IMG/VR virus record: IMGVR_UViG_3300032722_000006
Span: 1 to 64,000 of that record
Origin: a virus
DNA: 64,000 nucleotides
Strand: one strand, 5' to 3'
The notes beneath the pieces were generated by a model, which was not told the origin of the DNA, did no database searches, and worked only from the letters and a program-made list of their open reading frames with translations. Position 1 is the first letter of the stretch. Every line of letters begins with the position of its first letter. Positions 48,113 to 57,602 of the stretch are shown in pieces. A program made the translations under genes and the position numbers.

Positions 48113-51100
48113 ATGTCAACACGACCTCTCAATCCGTACATCCCCGCATACCCGCAGTCAGCAGTGACAGGTAGCAGGCCAGTCGCTGTCACCCTCGACG
48201 CGATGTCGGACACGAACATCCTGTCAACGTCGTCATTCGTGTACGATGTTCCTGGGACCGGTCTGAAATCAACACAGCAACTCAACGTTGATTGGTCACA
48301 GTTTCAGAATCACACCTTCTTCATGTCTGCTGAGGCAAAGGTCAACCTCGCATTCGATGCAATCATCAATCAGTTTCCATTTGATGGAACGCGGCAGGAA
48401 GTCGAGGTCTTTGAAGAGAAGCTCTCCGGATTTGAGAAGTGGGTCTTTGACAGCTTCCCATCATATGCGGGTGAACTTCTATTCTCCGGGACACAGGTGG
48501 GGGAAACATCACCTCAAGCCGGCACGTATATCAAGGTTGAGAACAAGGCGGGTGCACTGTACCCTGCGCTGTCGAAGCAGAACACGGGCGTTCCTATACT
48601 GAACCCAACCGGTTCACAGTCGTACACGATCGAGATGCAGTTGTACCTGCCACCAATCAAGAATGATGTCCAAACGATCTGCCAGATGCTATCGACGTCT
48701 GCAGGAACGCTTGGTTCAACGCAGGGATGGACGCTGTACATGACGCAATCATTGTCAACGTCTTCTGTTGATGCTACGTTTGCGATGGTGTCAGGCAGCA
48801 GTTTCATGACTGTTCCTCTCACGTTGAACAAGGGAATGTTCAATCATGTCGCTGTCGAACTCAATCGCACGCAAGGTCTACCGTGGCTCGAGTCTTTCCT
48901 GTTGTCAGTTCCGTATGCTGAGTCCCAGACACAGGTCGAACTTGGTGATATGGCAATCGATGATGCACCGTTGCTTATCGGAAGCGGCACTGCGATACAG
49001 ATCGGTCAATTTCCTTCGGGCCTTATCACACCCATGCAGACGTTGTCCGGCACGATCGACGAATTTCGCATCTTCAACTCGCCTCGTACGCCTCAACAAC
49101 TCGCTGCGTATGCTGGCAAGGCACTGTACTCAACGAACGACCTGCTTCTCTACTATCGTTTCAATGAACCGCCGCCTCCCATCGCAACGTTTCTAAACGA
49201 TAGCGTCAATAGCATCGTCCTTGACTCAAGTGGAAATTCACTTCATGCGATGATCAGCGGCTTCTTCAACATGGGAACGAGCAGCAGCATCGGAATCGGA
49301 CAAACGCCCGGTTCAGGTGCAGATCAAACTGCGTGTGTTTTCAGCTCGAGCGTCATCGGAACAAACGTCGTTGGCAGGAACACGTACTACACCAGCAGCA
49401 TCCAATACACCGTGGGTCCCGAATTGCGCCTCGATGTGACGCAAGATCCACTCAGTCCAGTCGTCTATGAACGTCCTGATAGCCTACACGTGCTGTTCCC
49501 AGCATACCCTCCCACGATGCTATTCAACCAGCAACTTCTGACGAGCGCTAGCGCTTACGATCAGGAGAATCCAAACCTGATCACGCGCCTCGTGCCACAA
49601 CACTACTTCCTCGAAGGCGGCTTCCAGGACGGCTTCATCGACCCACCTGAAGGCAACGCAGGTCAACCTTACGGTGGTGATGGCATCCCTGGTCAAGGCC
49701 AGATGGGTAACGTGCAGATCCTCGTTTCGTTGCTCTTCATCTGGGCACGTTTCTTTGATGACCTCAAATTGTATGTCGATTCATTCAGCACGCTGAGCAC
49801 TGTTGATTATAACACGAACGAGACGATCCCTGACGTATTCCTGCTCGACATGGTGGACAAGATGGGATTCCACCTTCCTCCGTTGTTCAATGATTCGACA
49901 ATCGATCAGTACATCCGAGGAGAGAACGTCGACCTGCACAATTACACGACATCAGTGAATTCACTTCAGCAGGTGCAGAATCAGCTTCTACGTCGCGTCC
50001 TTACCACGTTGCCTCACGTTCTAAAGTCAAAAGGGACACAGTACAGCATTCAGGCATTCCTGCGCTCGATCGGCATCGATCCTGGGAACAACATTCGCAT
50101 CAGGGAATACGGCGGTCCGACGTCAAAGCAGCTGTCATTCACACGAGAGAGCAAGTTCGAGCCAGGAACGATGGTACAGTTCAACTCAACTGCGAGCATC
50201 GTGACATCTCCTCCTCTCGTTGCATCTCGTGTGGAGCCTGGGTACCCAACTCCTGCTGGAACGTTCGTCAAGAATGTTTTGGGTCAGAACATCGGCACCA
50301 CAAACGCAAATGACAACCTTCTCACATCCGGATCCTGGACGTGGGAGGGCATCGTGAAGTGGACACCTGCAGCCATTCCATTGATGACGTCTGCGACTCA
50401 GTCAATTGCACGGTTGTGCACCACAGGCTCGAATTCACCTGGCAGCGAAAATGTCATCGTCAACCTGCTCGCGATCTCGTCATCGATGCAACCTAGGTTG
50501 TTGCTGTTCGCACGCCCGGGCGATGGTCCGAATTCGCCGACGTTGAGTCTGGAACTTGACACGCCCGTCCCCGGGTACCTCAATTCCAACGACATGCCTC
50601 CTGGCATGTTCAACTTTGATCATTGGAATGTGAGTTTCGGTTGCCAACGCAACGACGATGGTCTCAATAGTATCGCGTCATCGTCGTACTTCCTACGCCT
50701 CGCGTACCAGAACGCCGGCAAGGTCGAGTACATGCAGACGACGTCATCGTTCTTCTATGAAGCGCCGTACGGTGAGAACAACGTTCTTAGATCGTTGAAT
50801 TCAACGTCAAATGTCTCAGGCACGTTCCTCGCATTTGGTCCGACACAATTCGTTGCCTCGGGGTCTAGTAGCCAGTATCTGGCCCTCAACAATATTTCTG
50901 CGGCCCCTGCTGCAGCACGAGCAACTGATTTCAACGGCTTGTTGAGCAACGTCCGCTTCTGGTCAAAGGCCTTGAGCATGGCAGAGTGGCAGGAACACGT
51001 CAGGTACTACAAGTCAACTGGTGTAGAGAACCCATTGACGAACTGGAACTATGAGAACACTGCATCAGGTTCCTGGGAGAGATTGCGCATGAGCTCGATG

Positions 51101-51859
51101 ATCCAACAGGACGTCAGGCAAGCGATCTCGACCGCCTCCCACGCCACGATCTTTGGACCTCCCGGCAACCCGATCGGTCCCGTAGGAAGCATCGTGTTCC
51201 CTGACTTCAGCGAGAACGGGTTTCACCTGACGGGAAGCCTATTCCCAATCAACCAAGATGTTGTCGTTGGTGAGACATTCGAGCTTAGCCATCTCAGCCC
51301 GTACTTTGACGAAGCGACGTGCGATGAAAAGATCAGGGTGCGCTCGTACCAGGATTACTCTCTTGTTCAGCAGACACCCTGGGCACAGCTAGCGCCGTTG
51401 CACGAGATCGATCCTAGTGAAACGCCGACTGATGACGTGCGATTGAGCGTTGAGTTCTCGCTGATCGATGCGTTGAATAGGGACATCGTCACCATGTTCG
51501 CAACGTTCGACTCGATCGATAATGCGATCGGTGATCCAGAATTAATGTTTTCTCCTGATTATCCCGACATTGCACGAATGCGCGATATCTACTTCAATCG
51601 AATCAAGGCAAAGCTGAACTTTCAGGCATTCTACGAGTTCTTCCTGTGGTTCGACAAGTCGATCGGTACCTTCATCAAGCAGCTGATCCCGCGCAAGACG
51701 AGCTTCAAGGATGTCAATTTCATGGTTGAATCTCACATGCTCGAGCGCGCAAAGCAGGAGTACCTGACGTACAACAGTTACCTCGGTGACTCCAATCGGA
51801 CAAACCTCACCTCTGTCATCCTCCTGCAGCAGATCGACGGATCTGTGACAAAGTACTGA
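48113..51859 (+). CDS. Large tail/baseplate protein with two LamG-like domains
   Basis: 1248 residues. Two concanavalin-A/LamG-like modules: one around 165-350, ending in GTIDEFRIFNSPRTPQQLAAYA and YSTNDLLLYYRFNEPPP, and a second around 740-970, ending in LLSNVRFWSKALSMAEWQEHV. Between them a helical stretch (WARFFDDLKLYVDSFSTLS, LLRRVLTTLPHVLKSKGT) looks like the joining part of a baseplate protein. LamG-like modules bind carbohydrate, suggesting contact with host surface glycans. It belongs to the four-gene structural set 46567-57537. Confidence 0.75.
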   Translation: MSTRPLNPYIPAYPQSAVTGSRPVAVTLDAMSDTNILSTSSFVYDVPGTGLKSTQQLNVDWSQFQNHTFFMSAEAKVNLAFDAIINQFPFDGTRQEVEVFEEKLSGFEKWVFDSFPSYAGELLFSGTQVGETSPQAGTYIKVENKAGALYPALSKQNTGVPILNPTGSQSYTIEMQLYLPPIKNDVQTICQMLSTSAGTLGSTQGWTLYMTQSLSTSSVDATFAMVSGSSFMTVPLTLNKGMFNHVAVELNRTQGLPWLESFLLSVPYAESQTQVELGDMAIDDAPLLIGSGTAIQIGQFPSGLITPMQTLSGTIDEFRIFNSPRTPQQLAAYAGKALYSTNDLLLYYRFNEPPPPIATFLNDSVNSIVLDSSGNSLHAMISGFFNMGTSSSIGIGQTPGSGADQTACVFSSSVIGTNVVGRNTYYTSSIQYTVGPELRLDVTQDPLSPVVYERPDSLHVLFPAYPPTMLFNQQLLTSASAYDQENPNLITRLVPQHYFLEGGFQDGFIDPPEGNAGQPYGGDGIPGQGQMGNVQILVSLLFIWARFFDDLKLYVDSFSTLSTVDYNTNETIPDVFLLDMVDKMGFHLPPLFNDSTIDQYIRGENVDLHNYTTSVNSLQQVQNQLLRRVLTTLPHVLKSKGTQYSIQAFLRSIGIDPGNNIRIREYGGPTSKQLSFTRESKFEPGTMVQFNSTASIVTSPPLVASRVEPGYPTPAGTFVKNVLGQNIGTTNANDNLLTSGSWTWEGIVKWTPAAIPLMTSATQSIARLCTTGSNSPGSENVIVNLLAISSSMQPRLLLFARPGDGPNSPTLSLELDTPVPGYLNSNDMPPGMFNFDHWNVSFGCQRNDDGLNSIASSSYFLRLAYQNAGKVEYMQTTSSFFYEAPYGENNVLRSLNSTSNVSGTFLAFGPTQFVASGSSSQYLALNNISAAPAAARATDFNGLLSNVRFWSKALSMAEWQEHVRYYKSTGVENPLTNWNYENTASGSWERLRMSSMIQQDVRQAISTASHATIFGPPGNPIGPVGSIVFPDFSENGFHLTGSLFPINQDVVVGETFELSHLSPYFDEATCDEKIRVRSYQDYSLVQQTPWAQLAPLHEIDPSETPTDDVRLSVEFSLIDALNRDIVTMFATFDSIDNAIGDPELMFSPDYPDIARMRDIYFNRIKAKLNFQAFYEFFLWFDKSIGTFIKQLIPRKTSFKDVNFMVESHMLERAKQEYLTYNSYLGDSNRTNLTSVILLQQIDGSVTKY

Positions 51860-51860
51860 C

Positions 51861-53168
51861 ATGGGAACGACAAGCTTCATCACGGCATCATCTGCAATCC
51901 TGGGATCGCACATCGGTTCATTCCAACCGATCTTCCAACCAATCTTCACGCATGACACGTCATTCTTTGACGAGGGGCCTAACCAGAACCTTCCCAGACA
52001 ATCGTTAGCTGTAGAACAGTCTGTGATGTCTAGCAGTCTCTCTAACCTGTCAAGCTCGTATCCGTACCTGCAAGGTATCGAGATCAGTACGCAAGCGCAG
52101 TACGACGCAGGATTCGTCAAGATTTGGTCAGGTGAACCCGGACATCGGATGCCTCAGCTTACCTTCGATGAAGGTGTTGAGGTCGTGTCTAGCCCGTTCT
52201 CAGACGGCACATCAGACTCCTTCAACGTATTCAGCAAGACAGTCACTGATTTCAACGAGAACATGCATTTTCCGGTGTTGCAATTTCCTTTGCAGAACAC
52301 CTCAGAGAATCCGCACCTGAACGCAAGGACCTTCCTCTACAAGACGATCGTTGTCAAGGCAAACGATGGAAGGACAGTGCAATACAGGCTCGATCAGGAC
52401 CTCGAAAGTACAGTGATGAGCAGCATCATTGAACCTCTTGCGATCAGACTGACGCCCTCGTTCTACAACAGTGACGTGCCCGTCAGCGTCAATCAGGTCA
52501 GAGGGTTCGCAGGACAGGGAAACGCTGATCCTTCAGGCGCATGCGATGACGTTGTGACAGTCGATCGCTTCTGGGCAACGTCAGGCATGACGAAAAGCAA
52601 GGCGCCTGGACAAGCACCGTTCATTGACGATCAGTTGGGCTTGAACCCACAAGAGTACTTCACGAACACAGTGTTGGACGTCACAGGATCGTACTACGGG
52701 GTCTTCTTCAATGACACGCTCGCTGGCGTGTACTACCCAAGCGATGCGTTCGGATTGTATGCTCCCGTCACATCATCGTACGCATTCGCACAATTGTCTG
52801 GTAGCGCTGGCACGTTCCTCATCACTGGATCCTTTCGTTTCAATAGCACACAGTTCAACGAGGAGACGATCGATGAATTGATGTATCAGGGTGTCCTCGC
52901 GCAGAGTGAGAAAACGCTAGACATGCCAGAGAAACGCCCAGCATTCTTTAGCGTTGCAAGTGCGCCCTTTGCAGACGTACGATACGTCAGGAACGTTCCT
53001 GCACCTGCGACTGAAAGCACCAGCATGTTGAACGTGATGTCGCTGATGACAGGGTCGACAGATAACTACGTCAGCTACGATGAGGTATCTGCTACGTGCG
53101 GGTGGTACTATGATAACAATACGAGCGTCGGGACAGACTCCCTTGCGTTCGGAGGGATGACATACTGA
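51861..53168 (+). CDS. Tail/virion structural protein
   Basis: 435 residues, unrecognised by family. Beta-rich, with Ser/Thr/Asn-rich loops (SSLSNLSSSYPYLQGIEIS) and many short hydrophobic strands. The spacing of 1 bp to the LamG-like gene and 1 bp to the next suggests it is produced with them. Probably part of the baseplate or fibre-attachment complex by position. Confidence 0.65.
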   Translation: MGTTSFITASSAILGSHIGSFQPIFQPIFTHDTSFFDEGPNQNLPRQSLAVEQSVMSSSLSNLSSSYPYLQGIEISTQAQYDAGFVKIWSGEPGHRMPQLTFDEGVEVVSSPFSDGTSDSFNVFSKTVTDFNENMHFPVLQFPLQNTSENPHLNARTFLYKTIVVKANDGRTVQYRLDQDLESTVMSSIIEPLAIRLTPSFYNSDVPVSVNQVRGFAGQGNADPSGACDDVVTVDRFWATSGMTKSKAPGQAPFIDDQLGLNPQEYFTNTVLDVTGSYYGVFFNDTLAGVYYPSDAFGLYAPVTSSYAFAQLSGSAGTFLITGSFRFNSTQFNEETIDELMYQGVLAQSEKTLDMPEKRPAFFSVASAPFADVRYVRNVPAPATESTSMLNVMSLMTGSTDNYVSYDEVSATCGWYYDNNTSVGTDSLAFGGMTY

Positions 53169-53169
53169 C

Positions 53170-56100
53170 ATGCCTGCCACAACCATCTCGACAAGGACAG
53201 CGCCTCCTCGAAAGTTCGAGAACTACATCCTGACGCACCTCGTTGATTCGTCAGCAGGCATAACGAACATCACCGACTCACAGATGGTTCTGTTGAAAGG
53301 ACCTGGTGATCCCAGAGAAACTTTTCGTACGATAGGCGACGCATACTGCAATAACGCAATGTCATTCACTTATCCGATTGGATTTGACTTTGCGCTTGAC
53401 GGCGTCACATACAAAAGTTTCGTTGCTGACACCAACGGCTGGATGGCGCTTGTTGGCCCGGGAACACCATTCAGTCTTTCTCAGATTCTTGAGTATACGG
53501 GTCCGTCCAGCAACGGATCGACAGGATATGAGGATTGGGACAACTCTTTCATCTTGCCTGTGATGGCATCAAACACCGTGTTATTGTGTCCATGGTTTTC
53601 TGACCTCAGAAACGTGCATGGTAGTTTGTATGATGACACTAGTTCAACGTATAGCCGTCAGAAGGAGAAGCGCGTCGGCATGGGACTCGAACCCATGCCA
53701 AGTGTTGTGAATGAACTGTCGCCGGGCGTAAAATACTACAATGACAATCACTCACCAGCGGGAGGTAGACGTCTGATTGTGCGATGGCACAGTCTAAGCA
53801 GTTATAACAATGCAGCTAGCGGCATCTTGAAATTTGAGGTCGTACTGTACGAGAATGGAACGATTGAGTTTAGATACGCACCTAGAACGCCTCTAGCTGT
53901 ACCCGTCAATAGCGGCGAACGTGCGACGATCGGCATTTTCATGCCTAATGGTACGCATCGTTTTCGAGATTTTTCGTCAGGGTTGGGATATGATGATCAA
54001 CGCCAGCAGTACGTGTATGGTGGATACGTGTACGATGCTAGTTATAACGACGGGCAGAGTAACGCGAACTCCTGGTATGATGCTGGTCCATCGTACACAC
54101 ATCCCGTACCATACGCATGGAACCTAAAGCCATACAACAATTGGCCATCCGTTTCAACTGGCGGCGGCACCTTCACATTCTCTCCACCGATGAACCGTCG
54201 AAAGGTGCTTCCTCGCAACCTCATTCGCAAGAATGACGCGATGCTTAAGTTACCGACCGTCGCACGAACAGGTGACAGTCGACTTGGTACCGGTCTTGTT
54301 ACGTTCGATGATCGCAGATCTCCTACGTACTCATCATCAAGCATTGTCAACTACCCATCAACGTTGCCAAGGTTCTTCGGTGGCACCGGCGTAGGAACAC
54401 TTCAACGTCAAGACTTGTTCACGAATGATTTTGTCGCTCCGGGGGGCACGAACAGCAGCGCAATCGATCAATTCATGAATGATGGACCGGTGACGTTGGT
54501 TGATGCATTTAACGAAACAAATCGTTATGAACAAGATCAGGCAACGTTGTCTACGAACTTCTTCGCCACGGGGTCTAGCACCACATATCTCGCTGATGGT
54601 TTCACGCAGAACCTAAAATCAAAGACGCAGATCAAGTTCACATTGAACGTTGACACTAGCGTCACGATGCCCGACATCACGTCAAGCATCTACTACTACA
54701 ACAACACGACGAAAGCGTGGGAAGTACCGCAGAACTCATCATACATCATCGGAAATCTGGCTAGCGGTCCTCCGTCGCCCAATCCTTACGCAGGAGGTGA
54801 TTGGACTGATGCTGCAGTCGACGGCATGAACTGGCAGATCGCTGAGGACATGAAGGGATTTGGTCCGATTGGGAACCTCGTTGCTTCAGGTACGCTTGAT
54901 CGCTACGGTGCATACGCACAGACCGATCCGCAGATCGGCGCAGTGTACGACCCCAAGGCGTTGCCGTACGCGATCGGAAAGTCATACGCAAAGAGCATTC
55001 GAAACAACAACGACTACGTTGCGAATAATGATGAAACGTTCACGCTTCCGATCACGTCACCATTCCTGATTGAAAAAGCCGTCTTTGAGATCCCATTCGC
55101 GGCCGGACCGGGATGGTTCAACGATATAACACAATGTTTCATTCCAGGCAATAGCGCGTTCTACAGAAGTGAAAATCCTGCCGCGACGTCGTTCGATTTC
55201 GCCGGTCCAGCGTTGACTGTCGCCTTATTCAGGCAAGTTCCGCTTGACGGAACTGCAACCGGACCGGGAATTCGCGACCTGATCATGACAGGCACGATCA
55301 CACACACGTACGACAACACGCGCGGAATCATGCTCGCGAGCTTCGCGCCAGCAGATTCGACAACGCAGGTATGGCCTGTTGGATTCCTATCCTATGCCGG
55401 GCCCCCAGGCGCAGTTGTCACTCCCAATTCAACAGGACATTTCACCGGATCAGTCACAATTGAATCAACGGCGCTCAGTTCCGCGGGCGTGATTGTCAAG
55501 TTTATCACAAATTTCATGGCATCGCCCGAAGGCGCAGCTGCGACGGATCTCTCGAACTTCTTGACAAGCACGCCTACACTAACATTGACGACGAACGGCG
55601 TGTTGCAGACCGATGGGAATGGCACACAAAATGTCAACATCGCGTACATCTCTCCTCTTGGGCGTGGAGGTACAGGTTTTCAGCAGGCTGGTCGTTGTAT
55701 CCTCGGAAATGAATACGTGACATTGCAGGGATTGAGCGATCCTGAAGGGTTGGTCGTTCCGAACCCACTGTACACGCCTGTCCTCTCCGATCAACAAAAA
55801 CAGGCGTTAGACCAGGTCGCGTTCGGTGACCTCGACAACATTGCGAAAGCAAACGTTTCAGCAGCAATCCCATTGATCAGTCACTTTCCATCACCTTACC
55901 TCGTGATGCCGGGTGACAAGTTGGTCCTCAGCATCTCAAAGATGCGACCGGTGTTGTATCAACCTCATGATTCATCAGACAACCCGACATACAACACGGC
56001 TTTCTCGAGCTCGACCCAACGCCCGAACGCAGGACACGACGTCAGCCTCGTTCCAGGACAAATTAACATCACACTGTACGGTAGTCAGGTACAGGAAGGT

Positions 56101-57537
56101 GTCGAATTTCATGACACATTGAACCAGCCTCTTGCGTCTGATGTGGTGCATGAGATCATCGGTGCAGAACCGGTGCTTGATCAGTTCGAGATCATGTACA
56201 GGAACGAGCTCAGTGGTAGCTTCACAGACAATGCCGTCTTTGGATCGATGTCAGAAGAAGGTCGTTTCAGATTGCTCAGCTGGCTCAATGCCAACAATGT
56301 TCCTGCAGGCAGCGCGATCACGGACTGGCCTCATGTTGGAACATTTCATATTCTGAGTCCGGAACTGCTTGGGATCAGCAATTCAAAGGCCTATTGGTTG
56401 CAACAGTGGTGGGAGCGCGCTGGGGACGTTAGACTGTCGTCATTCGTAAACTCAAGCGAGAGATTCTATGATTCGATGATGCCATCAATCGACACATGTC
56501 TGATCGCTGACGGTAATGGCATCGTTCTCGGGAATAACATCGGGAATTCTCAACAACTTACGACTAAAAATGTCGGATCAGTCAACCTAGCATTGACTAA
56601 CACAACAAGCCCTAGCGGCACACCCAATGCGATACCGAACTGGTCAATGGCATTTCCATTCGAACCACGGTATGCAAATGCTGCACGTCAGCTTGACATC
56701 TCAAAAGGTTACATCGCAACGCAGGTCTACAACGCAGACGGAACAGTGTCAAACATTTCACCGACAGAGGTGAACGGATTGATCGTCGGGACGTATGAAC
56801 AACATGAAATCTATCTGTTAGGAACAGTTGGATCTCTTCCCGTGTCAACGACAGTGTGGTCGAAATTGGGGATGGGCGTAGGCGCTAGTTGGTTTGTTGA
56901 CGTAAATCTTGCGCAGGGAATTAATTCATACGGATTGTATGTCACAGGATCAACGTCAACTGATGATACGTCACGAATACTCTACGGATACGGTGATAGA
57001 AACACTGTGTTTGCAGATCCGTACGCAGAGTCTACGTTGACAGGAGTGAAGAACTGGCCTGATCAACGCGATGTTGCGTTCCGGGATTCAATTTATGTGC
57101 ACGGAGGCGCCGGTCCCGAGCCAACCAACAATCTATGGTTCTACTCTCCTGTAATTCGAGGGTGGAAGTACGGCGTCTATAGTGGAATCCCTACGTTCAG
57201 CAAGTGCTACTGGCGTCGTGGAAAGTTCGGACAATTCAGGGACATGCTCGAGCAACGTCTAGACACGAAGTACTATGAATCTCCAGAGAATGCTCCTGAT
57301 GATCCTGACTTCGTGCAAGGCGTGAAGGACGCGTGCGTGAATGTCAAGTTCATCAGTCCAGACGGTCGCTTGACGAATCCGTCGAACACATGGTCGAACA
57401 ATCAACACTTTGAGTGCACGTCATCGTTGCCGTTTTTCGATGGTGTCATCACGAGTCGTACGCCCATCAACGTTCAGACGCTCAACAAACGCATCATCTC
57501 GTTCAACAAGGACATATTCGGTAACGTCGCACTGTGA
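53170..57537 (+). CDS. Giant virion tail protein with nidogen-like N-terminus
   Basis: 1455 residues. The N-terminus (about 55-250) has YPIGFDFALDGVTYKSFVAD, NGWMALVGPG, and GTIEFRYAPRTPL, a nidogen/NHL-like extracellular pattern (motif phrases 'NGWMALVG', 'FEVVLYENGTIEFRY'). The remainder is beta-rich. The C-terminal ~100 residues show CYWRRGKFGQFRDMLEQRLDTKYYE, which could be an attachment end. This is one of the largest structural proteins in the window and lies before the fibre. Confidence 0.65.
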   Translation: MPATTISTRTAPPRKFENYILTHLVDSSAGITNITDSQMVLLKGPGDPRETFRTIGDAYCNNAMSFTYPIGFDFALDGVTYKSFVADTNGWMALVGPGTPFSLSQILEYTGPSSNGSTGYEDWDNSFILPVMASNTVLLCPWFSDLRNVHGSLYDDTSSTYSRQKEKRVGMGLEPMPSVVNELSPGVKYYNDNHSPAGGRRLIVRWHSLSSYNNAASGILKFEVVLYENGTIEFRYAPRTPLAVPVNSGERATIGIFMPNGTHRFRDFSSGLGYDDQRQQYVYGGYVYDASYNDGQSNANSWYDAGPSYTHPVPYAWNLKPYNNWPSVSTGGGTFTFSPPMNRRKVLPRNLIRKNDAMLKLPTVARTGDSRLGTGLVTFDDRRSPTYSSSSIVNYPSTLPRFFGGTGVGTLQRQDLFTNDFVAPGGTNSSAIDQFMNDGPVTLVDAFNETNRYEQDQATLSTNFFATGSSTTYLADGFTQNLKSKTQIKFTLNVDTSVTMPDITSSIYYYNNTTKAWEVPQNSSYIIGNLASGPPSPNPYAGGDWTDAAVDGMNWQIAEDMKGFGPIGNLVASGTLDRYGAYAQTDPQIGAVYDPKALPYAIGKSYAKSIRNNNDYVANNDETFTLPITSPFLIEKAVFEIPFAAGPGWFNDITQCFIPGNSAFYRSENPAATSFDFAGPALTVALFRQVPLDGTATGPGIRDLIMTGTITHTYDNTRGIMLASFAPADSTTQVWPVGFLSYAGPPGAVVTPNSTGHFTGSVTIESTALSSAGVIVKFITNFMASPEGAAATDLSNFLTSTPTLTLTTNGVLQTDGNGTQNVNIAYISPLGRGGTGFQQAGRCILGNEYVTLQGLSDPEGLVVPNPLYTPVLSDQQKQALDQVAFGDLDNIAKANVSAAIPLISHFPSPYLVMPGDKLVLSISKMRPVLYQPHDSSDNPTYNTAFSSSTQRPNAGHDVSLVPGQINITLYGSQVQEGVEFHDTLNQPLASDVVHEIIGAEPVLDQFEIMYRNELSGSFTDNAVFGSMSEEGRFRLLSWLNANNVPAGSAITDWPHVGTFHILSPELLGISNSKAYWLQQWWERAGDVRLSSFVNSSERFYDSMMPSIDTCLIADGNGIVLGNNIGNSQQLTTKNVGSVNLALTNTTSPSGTPNAIPNWSMAFPFEPRYANAARQLDISKGYIATQVYNADGTVSNISPTEVNGLIVGTYEQHEIYLLGTVGSLPVSTTVWSKLGMGVGASWFVDVNLAQGINSYGLYVTGSTSTDDTSRILYGYGDRNTVFADPYAESTLTGVKNWPDQRDVAFRDSIYVHGGAGPEPTNNLWFYSPVIRGWKYGVYSGIPTFSKCYWRRGKFGQFRDMLEQRLDTKYYESPENAPDDPDFVQGVKDACVNVKFISPDGRLTNPSNTWSNNQHFECTSSLPFFDGVITSRTPINVQTLNKRIISFNKDIFGNVAL

Positions 57538-57539
57538 TC

Positions 57540-57549
57540 ACATCCTAGA
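57540..57549 (+). promoter_or_regulatory. Candidate late promoter ACATCCTAGA
   Basis: ACATCCTAGA in the 65-bp gap between the 1455-aa gene and the fibre gene, identical to the copy at 35015-35024 and close to those at 5700 and 44700. It is followed by GGAGGAG which could be a leader ribosome binding site for an unseen short frame. Function inferred from recurrence. Confidence 0.3.
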
Positions 57550-57602
57550 GGAGGAGAACGGCTCGATGTCCGTAAGTACTGAATAGCGAGCGTTGACGCG
57601 AG